In this document: positions 10,551 to 19,446 of the stretch, one piece after another
Layout: the number at the start of each line of letters is the position of its first letter
Numbering within the stretch: position 1 is the stretch's first letter
Assembly (NCBI RefSeq): GCF_024972755.1
Contig: NZ_CP087724.1
Span: 2,356,001 to 2,420,000, forward strand
DNA length: 64,000 nt
Source: Halanaeroarchaeum sp. HSR-CO
Lineage (GTDB): Archaea > Halobacteriota > Halobacteria > Halobacteriales > Halobacteriaceae
Direction of reading: 5' to 3'
Position numbers and translations under genes: made by a program
Notes under the pieces: model-generated
What the model saw: the letters and a program-made list of their open reading frames with translations, nothing else
What the model was told of the DNA's origin: nothing
The model's database searches: none

Positions 10551-10595
10551 TTTGTGTGGTATAAGGTAGCATAGCCCACACGGGCCGAGGCATAG

Positions 10596-10841
10596 ATGAC
10601 ACCGACAATCCGCGCGCATCCCGTCGATGACCCGTCGATGGCGACACGCGTACGACATTACGACGAACTGCCCGAGGACGCAAAGGAGCGACTACCGAAG
10701 CTTCTCGAAGGAGGGAACCCGGTCGTCCCGGCCGAGACCGCCGCCGGTTTCCGCCACGGGGAACTCGTGAAGTTCACACGCTATTACCGGATCGAGATTC
10801 TGGACGACCCGGTCGGGGTTCGCGCGGACTCGAGTTCCTGA
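10596..10841 (+). CDS. Small conserved-looking protein, unknown function
   Basis: Eighty-one residues. A hydrophilic N-terminus is followed by VRHYDELPEDAKERLPKLLE and HGELVKFTRYYRIEI, a mixed helix/strand composition that looks like a folded small domain. I do not recognise the family with certainty. An in-frame ATG at 10638 (MATRVRHYDE) is an alternative start that would leave a longer leader after the strong upstream TATA box. Confidence 0.6.
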   Translation: MTPTIRAHPVDDPSMATRVRHYDELPEDAKERLPKLLEGGNPVVPAETAAGFRHGELVKFTRYYRIEILDDPVGVRADSSS

Positions 10842-10895
10842 ACCGGCCCATCCCCGACCGAAGCCGTTTTCCACGAACCGCACCGACCAGCCTGC

Positions 10896-11309
10896 ATGAA
10901 CGAAGCAGGCGGCAGCGAGGACATGACCCTCGCGTTCGAACTCTCGGCGCTACGGGCCCTCGCCAAGCCGAGCACCGTCTTCGCGAACACCCGCCAGTGG
11001 ACGACCTACACCGGTGTCGTCTCCGACGAGCCGACGTACGTCGTGACCAATTACACCCGGAAGCGACGCATCCGCCAGGACTTCTTCTCGGGCCCGACCG
11101 GCAAGCGGGGGACCCTCGAGAGCGTCAAAGAGCAGTTCGAGTCGGAGCGGTACGTCTTCATCGGAACCGACGAGGCCGACGAGGCGTTGGCCGAGACGGT
11201 CGGCTGGGAGTACCTCGACGTCGCCGAAGCGGCTCGGGCCGCAGACTGGGAACTCGCCGACGAAGCCGCGGTCGACGACGAGGAGCCGGTTCGGGACGAC
11301 TGGCCGTAG
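10896..11309 (+). CDS. Haloarchaeal conserved protein (DUF7124-like)
   Basis: A 137-aa soluble protein with a recognisable haloarchaeal core: MTLAFELSALRALAKP, then DEPTYVVTNYTRKRRIRQDF and FSGPTGKRGTL, then a very acidic tail. I recall similar proteins under a haloarchaeal DUF (7124), but that link is from memory. The basic TRKRRIRQDF strip in an otherwise acidic protein suggests nucleic-acid or RNA contact, which is inference. A second Met at codon 10 fits the usual start of relatives. Confidence 0.65.
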   Translation: MNEAGGSEDMTLAFELSALRALAKPSTVFANTRQWTTYTGVVSDEPTYVVTNYTRKRRIRQDFFSGPTGKRGTLESVKEQFESERYVFIGTDEADEALAETVGWEYLDVAEAARAADWELADEAAVDDEEPVRDDWP

Positions 11310-11422
11310 GATTTTTCGGTGAGAGCGCGGACCACCGGTCCGCGAGAAATCCGAACGGGCCAGCGGCCCGTGAGGAATGGGAGCCGCGAACCTTTTCCCC
11401 GCAGACCCGATACGGTCATTCG

Positions 11423-11965
11423 ATGGCGCAGCCAGGCGTACCCGGCGAGGATGACGATTCGTCCGTCGACCTGCCCTGCGGCCGGACCGTTCCGGTCGCC
11501 GACTTCCACCTCGGGATGCGCGAGTACCAGTGTGCTTGCGGCGACAGTCACGCGGTCGTCCTCGACCCGCACCCGCTCTCCCGGTTCGTCCCGGAGGACA
11601 CCGTCGAGGTGTTGAAGACGGCCATCGGGACGAGCCCCGACGACGAGTTCGAGGAGTTCGGCATCGCCCACCTGCTCGGGGCGGTGATGGAAGAACACCC
11701 CCAGGAGATGGTCGTCCACGACGCCTCCCGAAACGGCAGCGTCGGCTACGCGCTCCTCTGGGTCGCCAGCTTCGACGCCCGCGAACTCCACCGCCGGGTC
11801 GTCGAACTCGTGGTGAATCTGATGGAGCACGCGCTCGGACACGCGGAGGACGACGCGGCGCTCCAGGCGTTCGAGACGCAACTCGCGGACTTCGACGTCG
11901 ACGCGTTCGTCGACGAGTACCGAGAGGTGCGGGACTTCGAGGACGAATGGGACGAACCGACCTGA
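11423..11965 (+). CDS. Haloarchaeal conserved protein (DUF5815-like)
   Basis: A 180-aa acidic protein. A short Cys-containing strand YQCACGDSHAVVLDPHP lies near residue 35, followed by helical regions ending in a highly acidic C-terminus. It resembles proteins that I recall as DUF5815, with no known role. The ATG is supported by a TTTT box at 11393-11396, 27-30 bp upstream. No conserved catalytic pattern is apparent. It is monocistronic in appearance. Confidence 0.65.
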   Translation: MAQPGVPGEDDDSSVDLPCGRTVPVADFHLGMREYQCACGDSHAVVLDPHPLSRFVPEDTVEVLKTAIGTSPDDEFEEFGIAHLLGAVMEEHPQEMVVHDASRNGSVGYALLWVASFDARELHRRVVELVVNLMEHALGHAEDDAALQAFETQLADFDVDAFVDEYREVRDFEDEWDEPT

Positions 11966-12053
11966 CCGCAACGCAGCGACCGTACTCCGCAGACGCCGTC
12001 CGCCCGCCGCACCGACCGAACGTTCTTGTCGATCCAGGTTTCCTGTCCAGATA

Positions 12054-12299
12054 ATGGCCGAACTCGACGTGACCGGCGGCTTCGACGTCCACGAACAGCG
12101 GTCGAAGTTCAAACTGCTCAGACAGGACGCCGAGTCGATGCACCTCGAGAACCGCGGCGGCCTGGAGTGTCCCGCCTGCGGGGCGGTCTTCGACCGGCTG
12201 TTCGTGACCGACGAGGAGACGGTGACCTTCTCCAGTTCACCGAACGGACCGATATGTCTGGTTCGGGCGCCCGATCAGCTGCTCGTGCTGACCCACTAG
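12054..12299 (+). CDS. Small CxxC protein, 'flagella cluster protein'-like
   Basis: Eighty-one residues with a single CPACGAVFDRLFV knuckle at about residues 42-54 and a conserved HEQRSKFKLLRQD start. Similar short proteins are annotated in haloarchaea as flagella cluster protein (DUF7385), as I recall. Only one CxxC is present, so metal binding would need a dimer or the lone downstream Cys. It lies next to a chemoreceptor gene on the opposite strand, a suggestive but weak link to taxis. Confidence 0.65.
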   Translation: MAELDVTGGFDVHEQRSKFKLLRQDAESMHLENRGGLECPACGAVFDRLFVTDEETVTFSSSPNGPICLVRAPDQLLVLTH

Positions 12300-12336
12300 T
12301 GGGGGTACGTGGTCACGGTCGGAGACGGGGGACAGC

Positions 12337-13662
12337 TCACTCCGCGTTCATCTTCGCCGAAACGGCTGCGACGCGCTCTTCGATCTCCTCGAGCTCCTCC
12401 TTCTGCCCGTCCGTGGCGTCCGCGACTTCCTCGACTTCCTCGGCGACCTGCTCGGCTCGGTCTGCGGTCTCGTCGATCATCGAAGCGATCTCCTCGGCGC
12501 TGGCCGCCTGATCGTCGGTCGCATCGGCGATCTCCTCGATCCCGACCGAGACCTCGCGAATTGCCTCGGCGATCTCGGCCTGATTGTCGACGAGCCCCTC
12601 GACGTCCTCGATGGACGCCTCGAGGTTCTCCGTGGTCCGCTCGACGTTTTCGTTCATCTCGGCGGCGGTCGACTGGATCTCCTCGACGATGGCCTCGATC
12701 TCGTCGACCTCGTCTTTGGACTGCTCGGCGAGTCCCTTGATCTCGTTGGCGACGACGGCAAAGCCCTCCCCGCCGTTCGCCGATCGCGCGGCCTCGATGT
12801 TGGCGTTGAGCGCCAGCATGTTGGTCTGATCGGCGATGTCGTTGATCACCTCGACGATCGAATCGACGTCCGCGATCTTCTCGTCGAGGTCGGCCGTCGC
12901 CGCGGAGAGGGCACTCGCCTGCTCGCCGACCCGATCCATCCGCTCCCGGACCGTCTGTCCCGTCTCGGCCGAGCGCTCGGCGACGTCCTCGGCCTGGGTA
13001 GCCTCGGCGTTGACCTCCTCGGCGTTCGCCGCGATCTCTTCGACCGTCGAGGAGAACGTGCCGACCTCGCGGCTCGCCTGATCGAGATTGCTCGCTTGCG
13101 TCGAGACCATGTCGGTCATGCGCTGGGACGCGTCCGCGACCCGGCTCGCGGACTCGACCAGGTCCTCGACGCCCGCTTCCACGTCTTCGGCGAGCTCGCG
13201 TTGCAGACGCTCGACCTGCTCGCGCTGTTCGACGAGTTCGGTCTCCCGGGCGTTGATCTGGAACGCACCGACGACGGCACCGTGCTGATCGTGTAGCGGG
13301 ACCGATTTCGCGCGGACGTGGAACTGATTGCCGTCCGAGTCGTACGCCGTGCGAATCTTCTCCTCCCGGATAGCCTCGTCCGTGCGGACGACGGTCTCCG
13401 AGAGGACCTCGTCTTCACCCTCGGTCCCCAGGAGGTCCATCGCGGCCATCCCCTCGGCCTTCGCCGCATCGTGGCCGGTGAACTCGGCGTTGGTCTCGTT
13501 CCAGAACGTGATGACACCCTCGGTGTCGATCGTGTAGATCGGTTCCGGAAACCCGGTCGCGACCGACTCGAACATCGCCTTCCAGAAGTCACGTTCCGCC
13601 TCGACCGATCCAATGCGCTCGTCGTCCCCCGCGAAGGAGGCAGCGAAGTCCTCGATACCCAT
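12337..13662 (-). CDS. Soluble PAS-containing methyl-accepting chemotaxis transducer
   Basis: A 441-aa chemoreceptor without any membrane segment, hence a cytoplasmic sensor like the soluble Htr proteins. A PAS domain covers about residues 25-140 (FPEPIYTIDTEGVITFWN). A coiled-coil linker follows and then the MCP signalling hairpin, whose tip, contacting CheA and CheW, reads INDIADQTNMLALNANIEAA near residues 273-292. Glu/Gln-rich heptads on both arms offer methylation sites. The ligand is unknown; PAS suggests a bound cofactor or small ligand. It is divergent from carB. Confidence 0.9.
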   Translation of the reverse strand: MGIEDFAASFAGDDERIGSVEAERDFWKAMFESVATGFPEPIYTIDTEGVITFWNETNAEFTGHDAAKAEGMAAMDLLGTEGEDEVLSETVVRTDEAIREEKIRTAYDSDGNQFHVRAKSVPLHDQHGAVVGAFQINARETELVEQREQVERLQRELAEDVEAGVEDLVESASRVADASQRMTDMVSTQASNLDQASREVGTFSSTVEEIAANAEEVNAEATQAEDVAERSAETGQTVRERMDRVGEQASALSAATADLDEKIADVDSIVEVINDIADQTNMLALNANIEAARSANGGEGFAVVANEIKGLAEQSKDEVDEIEAIVEEIQSTAAEMNENVERTTENLEASIEDVEGLVDNQAEIAEAIREVSVGIEEIADATDDQAASAEEIASMIDETADRAEQVAEEVEEVADATDGQKEELEEIEERVAAVSAKMNAE

Positions 13663-13750
13663 ATGATACCAGTATCGAAATGCTTTGAAGTATCGTATTT
13701 ATGTCCTCGGACCCGACTCTCAGTGATGAAAACGCGATGGGTCGGGTAAC

Positions 13751-13765
13751 TTACGATATTCGAAA
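13751..13765. promoter_or_regulatory. Putative Lrp-type operator upstream of carB
   Basis: TTACGATATTCG (13751-13762) is identical over 12 bp to the core of the perfect inverted repeat between carA and the Lrp-type gene (18926-18937). Here the right arm is imperfect (TTACGA-TAT-TCGAAA). It lies 34 bp upstream of the carB TATA box. Confidence 0.5.
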
Positions 13766-13798
13766 TTCGATTGCGATAACTGCAACGTTTCGTCGGAC

Positions 13799-13804
13799 TT
13801 ATTA
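13799..13804 (+). promoter_or_regulatory. TATA box of carB
   Basis: TTATTA lies 27-32 bp upstream of the ATG at 13831. It is too close to the ATG at 13807 to serve that start, so it supports MSDDRTV as the N-terminus. Confidence 0.5.
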
Positions 13805-13830
13805 CGATGTACGGATTGGACTCCGATAGA

Positions 13831-16800
13831 ATGTCTGACGACCGGACCGTCCTCCTCATCGGTAGTGGCCCGATTCAGATCGGACAGGCAGCCGAGTTCG
13901 ATTACTCCGGTGCGCAGGCCTGTCGAGCGCTGCAGGAGGAGGGGGCCCGAGTCGTCCTCGTCAACTCCAATCCGGCGACCATCATGACGGACCCGGAGAT
14001 GGCCGACGAGGTCTACATCGAGCCCATCACCACGGAGGCCATCAGGGAAATCATCGAGAAAGAACGCCCCGACGGCGTCATCGCCGGCCTCGGCGGGCAG
14101 ACGGGACTCAACGTCACCGCCGAACTGGCGGAGAAAGGTGTCCTCGACGAGTACGACGTGGAGATTATGGGAACCCCGCTGGACACCATCTACGCGACCG
14201 AGGACCGCGACCTGTTCCGCGAGCGGATGAAAGAACTGGGCCAACCGGTCGCGCGCTCGACGACTATCACGCTGGACGACGACGAGTCGGTCGGCGATAT
14301 GACCGCCGAAAATCTGCGTCAACGGGTCGACGATGCCGTCGAGACCGTCGGCGGACTCCCCGTCATCGCCCGGACGACCTACACGCTCGGGGGCTCAGGA
14401 TCGGGCATCGTCTACGAGATGGACGAGCTGGTCGACAGGGTCCGCAAGGGCCTTCGGCTCTCCCGCAACGACGAGGTCCTCGTTACCGAGTCCATCGCTG
14501 GGTGGGTCGAACTCGAATACGAGGTCATGCGCGACGCCGGCGATTCGACGGTCATCATCTGCAACATGGAGAACATCGACCCGATGGGCATCCACACGGG
14601 CGAGTCGACGGTCGTGACGCCCAGTCAGGTCATCCCCGACGAGGGGCATCAGGAGATGCGCGACGCGGCCCTGGAGGTCATCCGCGACCTGGGCATCGAA
14701 GGGGGCTGTAACATCCAGTTCGCCTGGCAGGACGACGGGACCCCGGGCGGCGAGTACCGCGTCGTCGAGGTCAACCCGCGCGTCTCCCGTTCGTCCGCGC
14801 TGGCGTCGAAGGCCACTGGCTATCCCATCGCGCGCGTCACCGCGAAGGTCGCCCTGGGCAAACGCCTCCACGAGATCGAAAACGAGATCACCGGCGAGAC
14901 GACCGCGGCCTTCGAGCCAGCCATCGACTACGTCGTAACGAAGGTCCCACGCTGGCCCATCGACAAGTTCCCCGAGGTCGACTTCGAACTCTCGACGGCG
15001 ATGAAGTCCACTGGCGAGGCGATGGCCATCGGACGGACCTTCCCGGAGAGTCTCCTCAAGGCGCTTCGCTCCTCCGAGTACGTCCCCTCGGTCGACTGGG
15101 AGACGGTAGACGACGAGGAACTCGAGACGACGTACCTAAAACGCCCCTCGCCCGACCGGCCCTATGCCATCTTCGAGGCCTTCGACCGCGGCTACACGGT
15201 CGCGGAGATCCGCGATCTCACCGACATCCGCGAGTGGTACCTCGAGCGCTTCGAACGGGTGGCCGACGCCGCGGTCGCCGCGGCCGAAGGCGACCTCGAG
15301 ACGCCCGCCGAGACGGGCTTCACGAACGTCGAGATCGCGGAGATGGCGACGACTGGCGAACCGGATACCAGCGCCCGGGGCGGCGTCCGCGAGGGGTCGT
15401 CCGAACCCACGCCAGGCGAACCCCTGCCGGACGGAACCGGGACGTCAGTCACCGTCGACGACGTCGAGGCGACGGCGCCAGGCCGGACGTACAAGCAGGT
15501 CGACACCTGTGCCGGCGAGTTCGCCGCCTCCACGCCGTACTACTACTCCTCGCGGTCGCTCGGCGCCACTCACGACGAGGTGCAGGCCGACCGGAACGCG
15601 GAGAGTGTCGTCATCGTCGGGGCGGGCCCCATCCGCATCGGACAGGGCGTCGAGTTCGATTACTGTACCGTCCACGCCGTCCGCGCCCTTCGCGAAGACG
15701 GTATCGACGCACACATCGTCAACAACAATCCCGAGACCGTCTCGACGGACTACGACACCTCCGACGGCCTCTTCTTCGAGCCCATCACGGCCGAGGAGGT
15801 CGCGGACGCCATCGAAGCGACGAATGCGGACGGCGTGATGGTTCAGTTCGGCGGCCAGACGTCGGTCAACGTGGGCGAACCCCTCGAAGACGAGATCGAA
15901 CGCCGCGGTCTGGACTGCGAGCTCCTCGGGACGACCGTCGACGCCATGGACCTCGCCGAGGATCGCGATCGGTTCAATCAGTTGATGACCGAGAAGGGCA
16001 TCGCCCAGCCCCAGGGTGGCTCAGCGACGAGCGAGGCGGAGGCCATCGAACTGGCGCACGACATCGGCTACCCGGTCCTCGTCCGCCCCAGTTACGTCCT
16101 GGGCGGGCGCGCGATGGAGGTCGTCTACAGCGACGAGGACTTAGAGCAGTACATCGAGGAGGCCGTCCGGGTCTCCCCGGACAAGCCGATCCTCGTGGAC
16201 GACTTCCTCGAGGGCGCCGCGGAGGTCGACGTGGATGCCGTCTCCGACGGTGAAACGGTGCTCATCGGTGGCATCATGGAGCACGTGGAGACCGCCGGCG
16301 TCCACTCGGGCGACTCCTCGGTGGCAATCCCGCCCCAGACCCTCGGTCGGGACGTCAACCGTCGTATCCGCGAGGTCGTCGAGGACATCGCCGACGCCCT
16401 CGACACGGTCGGCCTCCTGAACGTCCAGCTAGCCGTCAAAGAGGACACGGTCTACGTGCTCGAGGCGAACCCCCGCTCCTCGCGGACCGTTCCGTTCGTC
16501 TCGAAGGCGACGGGCGTTCCGATCGCCAAAATCGCGGCGAAGGTCATGGCCGGTTCGACGCTGGCCGAACTGGACGTGACGGAGACGGTTCCCGAATCGG
16601 TGAGCATCAAGGAGGTCGTCCTGCCGTTCGACCGCCTTCCTGACTCCGATCCCCGTCTCGGCCCCGAGATGAAGTCCACCGGCGAGGTGATGGGCACGGC
16701 GGCCACGTTCGGCAAGGCCTATCAGAAGGCCCAGATGGCGGTCGGCAAGCCGATCCCCCTGGAGGGGACCGCACTCGTCGACCTCTCGGACGAGGAGTTC

Positions 16801-17103
16801 CCCGACCCCGAGAGCGAGGCGGGCAAGGAGCTTCTCGAAGGGTTCGCTGGCCACTTCGCCCTCATGGACTTCTCGGACACGGAGCGGTTCATGGAGGCCA
16901 TCCAGGCCGGCGACATCGACCTCATCATCTCCCGCAACGAGGAGCCACTCCAGGTGGCCGTCGAGGAGGAGATCACGTACTTCTCGACGTACCCCTCCGC
17001 GAAGGCGGCGCTCTCGGCCATCGAGGCCCAGGACGAACCGCTCGACGTCGAGTCCGTACAGCGCCGGACGAAACGCGAGGAGTACTGGGGCCAGCCAAAA
17101 TAA
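13831..17103 (+). CDS. carB: Carbamoyl-phosphate synthase large subunit
   Basis: Makes carbamoyl phosphate from bicarbonate, ATP and ammonia channelled from CarA, for pyrimidines and arginine. The 1090-aa product has two homologous ATP-grasp halves, each opening with a shared signature (GSGPIQIGQAAEFDYSGAQA and GAGPIRIGQGVEFDY near residue 600). The lysine/arginine ATP sites and the EVNPR and EANPR motifs are present, and an MGS-type allosteric domain forms the C-terminus. Between the halves lies a polar Thr/Pro/Gly insertion near residues 510-550, longer than in E. coli, perhaps a haloarchaeal linker. carA is 700 bp further on and on the other strand, so the subunits are not co-transcribed. 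Confidence 0.95.
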   Translation: MSDDRTVLLIGSGPIQIGQAAEFDYSGAQACRALQEEGARVVLVNSNPATIMTDPEMADEVYIEPITTEAIREIIEKERPDGVIAGLGGQTGLNVTAELAEKGVLDEYDVEIMGTPLDTIYATEDRDLFRERMKELGQPVARSTTITLDDDESVGDMTAENLRQRVDDAVETVGGLPVIARTTYTLGGSGSGIVYEMDELVDRVRKGLRLSRNDEVLVTESIAGWVELEYEVMRDAGDSTVIICNMENIDPMGIHTGESTVVTPSQVIPDEGHQEMRDAALEVIRDLGIEGGCNIQFAWQDDGTPGGEYRVVEVNPRVSRSSALASKATGYPIARVTAKVALGKRLHEIENEITGETTAAFEPAIDYVVTKVPRWPIDKFPEVDFELSTAMKSTGEAMAIGRTFPESLLKALRSSEYVPSVDWETVDDEELETTYLKRPSPDRPYAIFEAFDRGYTVAEIRDLTDIREWYLERFERVADAAVAAAEGDLETPAETGFTNVEIAEMATTGEPDTSARGGVREGSSEPTPGEPLPDGTGTSVTVDDVEATAPGRTYKQVDTCAGEFAASTPYYYSSRSLGATHDEVQADRNAESVVIVGAGPIRIGQGVEFDYCTVHAVRALREDGIDAHIVNNNPETVSTDYDTSDGLFFEPITAEEVADAIEATNADGVMVQFGGQTSVNVGEPLEDEIERRGLDCELLGTTVDAMDLAEDRDRFNQLMTEKGIAQPQGGSATSEAEAIELAHDIGYPVLVRPSYVLGGRAMEVVYSDEDLEQYIEEAVRVSPDKPILVDDFLEGAAEVDVDAVSDGETVLIGGIMEHVETAGVHSGDSSVAIPPQTLGRDVNRRIREVVEDIADALDTVGLLNVQLAVKEDTVYVLEANPRSSRTVPFVSKATGVPIAKIAAKVMAGSTLAELDVTETVPESVSIKEVVLPFDRLPDSDPRLGPEMKSTGEVMGTAATFGKAYQKAQMAVGKPIPLEGTALVDLSDEEFPDPESEAGKELLEGFAGHFALMDFSDTERFMEAIQAGDIDLIISRNEEPLQVAVEEEITYFSTYPSAKAALSAIEAQDEPLDVESVQRRTKREEYWGQPK

Positions 17104-17186
17104 CCGACGCCGCACGCTTCTGTCCCACTCCGTCGGGACGACGGCGTTGGCAAAGACGGATGTCGACGACCTGAGAAACACCTAAC

Positions 17187-17756
17187 TCAGTGTTCGTAGC
17201 CCTGCGTCTCGCCGGGATACGCCTTCTCACCGGCCTCGATGCGGACGTCGAGCCAGTTCTCCGTCGGGATGAGGGGGCACTCGTAGGCCTCGTTGTACGC
17301 ACAGGTCGGGTTGTACGCCTCGTTGAAGTCGAGGATCCATCGGTCGTCGACCTGGTCCTCGCCGTAGTGGAGGTCGAGGTACCGCCCCGCACCGTAGGTC
17401 TCCTCGCTGTTGGTGTCATCCCGGAACGGCACCCAGAGATACTCCTCGTGAGGGTCGGCCTTGTACGCCTGGAGCGTGACTGCCTCGCCATCGATTTCGA
17501 AGCGGAACTCGCCCCATCGCAAGTACTCTCGCTGGCTCCCCGTCGTGGTCTCGACGATCAGTTCCTCTTTGTCGTCGTGTTCGTGTAGCGGGAGTTCGAA
17601 ACGCAGGTCCTCGTCGACGGGGAAGTACGCCAGCCCCTCGAAGTCCTCGCGCTCTTCGGGCGGAATCGGCGACCGCGGGTTGTTTCCGAAGTACTGCTCT
17701 TTTTGCTCGCGCTCCTCACGCATCCGCGCTACGTAGTCACTGGGCATACGAGCCAT
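17187..17756 (-). CDS. DUF1684 family protein
   Basis: A 189-aa soluble protein. The diagnostic features are the N-terminal helix with FGNNPRSPIPPEER, the FEGLAYFPVD strand, VPFRDDTNSEETYGAGRYLDL, and the C-terminal DFNEAYNPTCAYNEAYECPLIP with conserved Asn, Pro and Cys. Family members are widespread, have a beta-barrel-like core and no proven activity. It converges on carB, and lies just downstream of carA in the same direction with about 47 bp between, so co-transcription with carA is possible. MPSDYVARM nine bases downstream is an alternative start. Confidence 0.8.
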   Translation of the reverse strand: MARMPSDYVARMREEREQKEQYFGNNPRSPIPPEEREDFEGLAYFPVDEDLRFELPLHEHDDKEELIVETTTGSQREYLRWGEFRFEIDGEAVTLQAYKADPHEEYLWVPFRDDTNSEETYGAGRYLDLHYGEDQVDDRWILDFNEAYNPTCAYNEAYECPLIPTENWLDVRIEAGEKAYPGETQGYEH

Positions 17757-17803
17757 TCATTCGTGAAGCGCCAAGAATGGTGAGGTAGCGGACAGCGATG
17801 GGG

Positions 17804-18874
17804 TCAATCTGCCCTGGACGGATGGCGACCGTCCTCGGCCATTTCGAGGACGTCGTCGAAGAACCCGAGCGTGTCGTGGGGCCCTGGATGCGCCTCGGGG
17901 TGGTACTGGCGGGTGATGATATCCCGATCTGCGGACTCGAGGCCCTCGGAGGTGTCGTCGTTGACGTTGATCTGCGTGACCTCGAGTTCGCCCGGGTCGG
18001 CGACGCTGTAACCGTGGTTCTGGGTCGTCATCACGACCTTCTCCGTCCGCACGTCGAGCACTGGCTGGTTGACCCCGCGATGGCCGAAGTCCATCTTCTC
18101 GGTCTCTCCACCGGCCGCGCGAGCCACGATCTGCTGGCCGAGGCAGATGCCCGCGATGGGCACCTCGTCTATCGAATCGACGACGAGTTCCTCGGTCCGT
18201 TCGAAGTTGGCCGGATCGCCCGGGCCGTTCGAGACGAACAGGAGGTCGGGGTCCACTGCGTCGACGTCCTCCCGGGTGGCGTCGTGGGGAAAGACGTGCA
18301 CGTCCGCGCCGCGCTCGTTGAGCGAGTCGACGATGCTCTTTTTCGTGCCGCAGTCGATGAGCGCCGTGGTCAGCGGGTCGTCGGCACCACTCGGGTGGAA
18401 CTCGGCGTCGTCGACGGAGACCCGATCGCCGATGTCCGTGACGTCGCTCATGTGTGGACACTGCTCGAGTTGCGCTTTCGCGTCTGCCGGGGTCGCATCC
18501 GGCCCGGCGGCGATGCCACATTTCATCGCACCCCGTTCCCGGATGTCGAGTACCAGGTCGCGGGTGTCGATCCGATCGATGGCGGGAACGGCCTCCTCGG
18601 TCAGCCAGTCGGCGACGTCGTCGGTGAGTTCCCGAGCGACGACGGCGGATGGGTGGACGCGGTCGGACTCGAATCGATCCTCTCGGACGCCGTAGTTCCC
18701 GATGAGGGGGTACGCGAAGGTGAGCACCTGCGCTTCGTAGGAGGGATCGGTCAGACTCTCCTCGTAGCCCGTGTAGGGAGTGGTGAACACCAGCTCGCCG
18801 TAGGCCTCGCCGGGCGCCCGGGAGCGAGCGGTCACCACGTCACCCGTCTCCAGGGCAATGTAGGCATCCGTCAT
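17804..18874 (-). CDS. carA: Carbamoyl-phosphate synthase small (glutaminase) subunit
   Basis: Hydrolyses glutamine and passes ammonia to CarB. The 356-aa product has the CarA-specific N-terminal domain (LVFTTPYTGYEESLTDPSY) and a C-terminal class I glutamine amidotransferase domain. The nucleophile elbow is GICLGQQIVARA near residue 248, and the His-Glu pair is in QYHPEAHPGPHDT near residue 325. It is divergent from the Lrp-type regulator. A CTTTAG box on the minus strand (18901-18906) sits 27-32 bp upstream of the ATG, indicating a leaderless transcript. Confidence 0.95.
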   Translation of the reverse strand: MTDAYIALETGDVVTARSRAPGEAYGELVFTTPYTGYEESLTDPSYEAQVLTFAYPLIGNYGVREDRFESDRVHPSAVVARELTDDVADWLTEEAVPAIDRIDTRDLVLDIRERGAMKCGIAAGPDATPADAKAQLEQCPHMSDVTDIGDRVSVDDAEFHPSGADDPLTTALIDCGTKKSIVDSLNERGADVHVFPHDATREDVDAVDPDLLFVSNGPGDPANFERTEELVVDSIDEVPIAGICLGQQIVARAAGGETEKMDFGHRGVNQPVLDVRTEKVVMTTQNHGYSVADPGELEVTQINVNDDTSEGLESADRDIITRQYHPEAHPGPHDTLGFFDDVLEMAEDGRHPSRAD

Positions 18875-18900
18875 TATGAGATTCGAAAGTATGCAGCGTA

Positions 18901-18906
18901 CTAAAG
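18901..18906 (-). promoter_or_regulatory. TATA-like box of carA
   Basis: Read on the minus strand this is CTTTAG, 27-32 bp upstream of the carA ATG at 18874. The operator arms begin only about 8-10 bp further upstream, where TFB/BRE contacts would be. Confidence 0.45.
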
Positions 18907-18913
18907 CCTTGCT

Positions 18914-18942
18914 TTCGTAACGAAGTTACGATATTCGTAACG
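18914..18942. promoter_or_regulatory. Compound operator between carA and the Lrp-type regulator gene
   Basis: Two interlocked perfect inverted repeats are visible: CGTAAC-GAA-GTTACG (18916-18930) and TTACGA-TAT-TCGTAA (18926-18940). Equivalently, TTCGTAACG occurs twice in direct orientation exactly 20 bp apart (18914 and 18934), with an inverted copy between. Spacing of about 10 bp per half-site puts all three on related helix faces, as expected for a multimeric Lrp/AsnC protein. The array abuts the TATA boxes of both divergent genes. Confidence 0.7.
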
Positions 18943-18947
18943 TTTAG
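18943..18947 (+). promoter_or_regulatory. TATA-like box of the Lrp-type gene
   Basis: TTTAG is 25-29 bp upstream of the ATG at 18972 and directly follows the operator half-site, so a bound regulator would block its own promoter. Confidence 0.45.
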
Positions 18948-18971
18948 GAGACGCGAGCACCTGGGCCCGCC

Positions 18972-19385
18972 ATGGACGACCTCGACCGAGAGATACTCGA
19001 CTTCCTGCGACGGGACGCGCGGACGCCGTACACCGAGATCGCCGACGCGATCGGCGTCTCGGAGGGCACGGTTCGCAATCGCGTGGACCGACTCGTCGCG
19101 GATGGCGTCATCGAGCGATTCACCGTCGCCACCCACACGGGGAACGTCAAGGCGATGATCGAGGTCAGCGTCGCCGTCGACGTGAACACCGAAGCCGTCG
19201 GCGAGCGGATGACCGCGTGGGACGAAGTCGACTTCGTCTGGCAGGTCAGCGGCGAGGAGGACATCGTGGTGGTCGTGGACGCCGCCGACACCCAGCGGGT
19301 CAACGACCTCATCACGAAGGCCAGAGAGCAAGACGAGGTCGTGAGCACCAAGACCCGGCTCATCCTCGACGAGACGCTCGGGTGA
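18972..19385 (+). CDS. Lrp/AsnC-family transcriptional regulator
   Basis: A 137-aa regulator. The N-terminal winged HTH (MDDLDREILDFLRRDARTPY, then IADAIGVSEGTVRNRVDRL) spans residues 1-55. The C-terminal ligand-binding RAM/ACT-like domain follows (VAVDVNTEAVGERM, WQVSGEEDIVVVVD). It is divergent from carA across a compound inverted repeat, a pattern of auto-regulation plus control of the neighbour. I recall the same carA-Lrp arrangement in Halobacterium (Trh3). The likely effector is an amino acid such as glutamine or arginine, which is inference. Confidence 0.9.
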   Translation: MDDLDREILDFLRRDARTPYTEIADAIGVSEGTVRNRVDRLVADGVIERFTVATHTGNVKAMIEVSVAVDVNTEAVGERMTAWDEVDFVWQVSGEEDIVVVVDAADTQRVNDLITKAREQDEVVSTKTRLILDETLG

Positions 19386-19414
19386 CACCCTCGCCGGGAC
19401 CGGCGCAGACCGCA

Positions 19415-19427
19415 GGATAAATTATCC
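19415..19427. promoter_or_regulatory. Palindromic TATA element upstream of the Nudix/IDI gene
   Basis: GGATAA-A-TTATCC is a perfect 13-bp palindrome, 20-32 bp upstream of the ATG at 19447. Its AT core can act as the TATA box; its symmetry could let a dimeric regulator occlude it. Confidence 0.45.
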
Positions 19428-19446
19428 GGGTTCGCCTTGAATCGGT

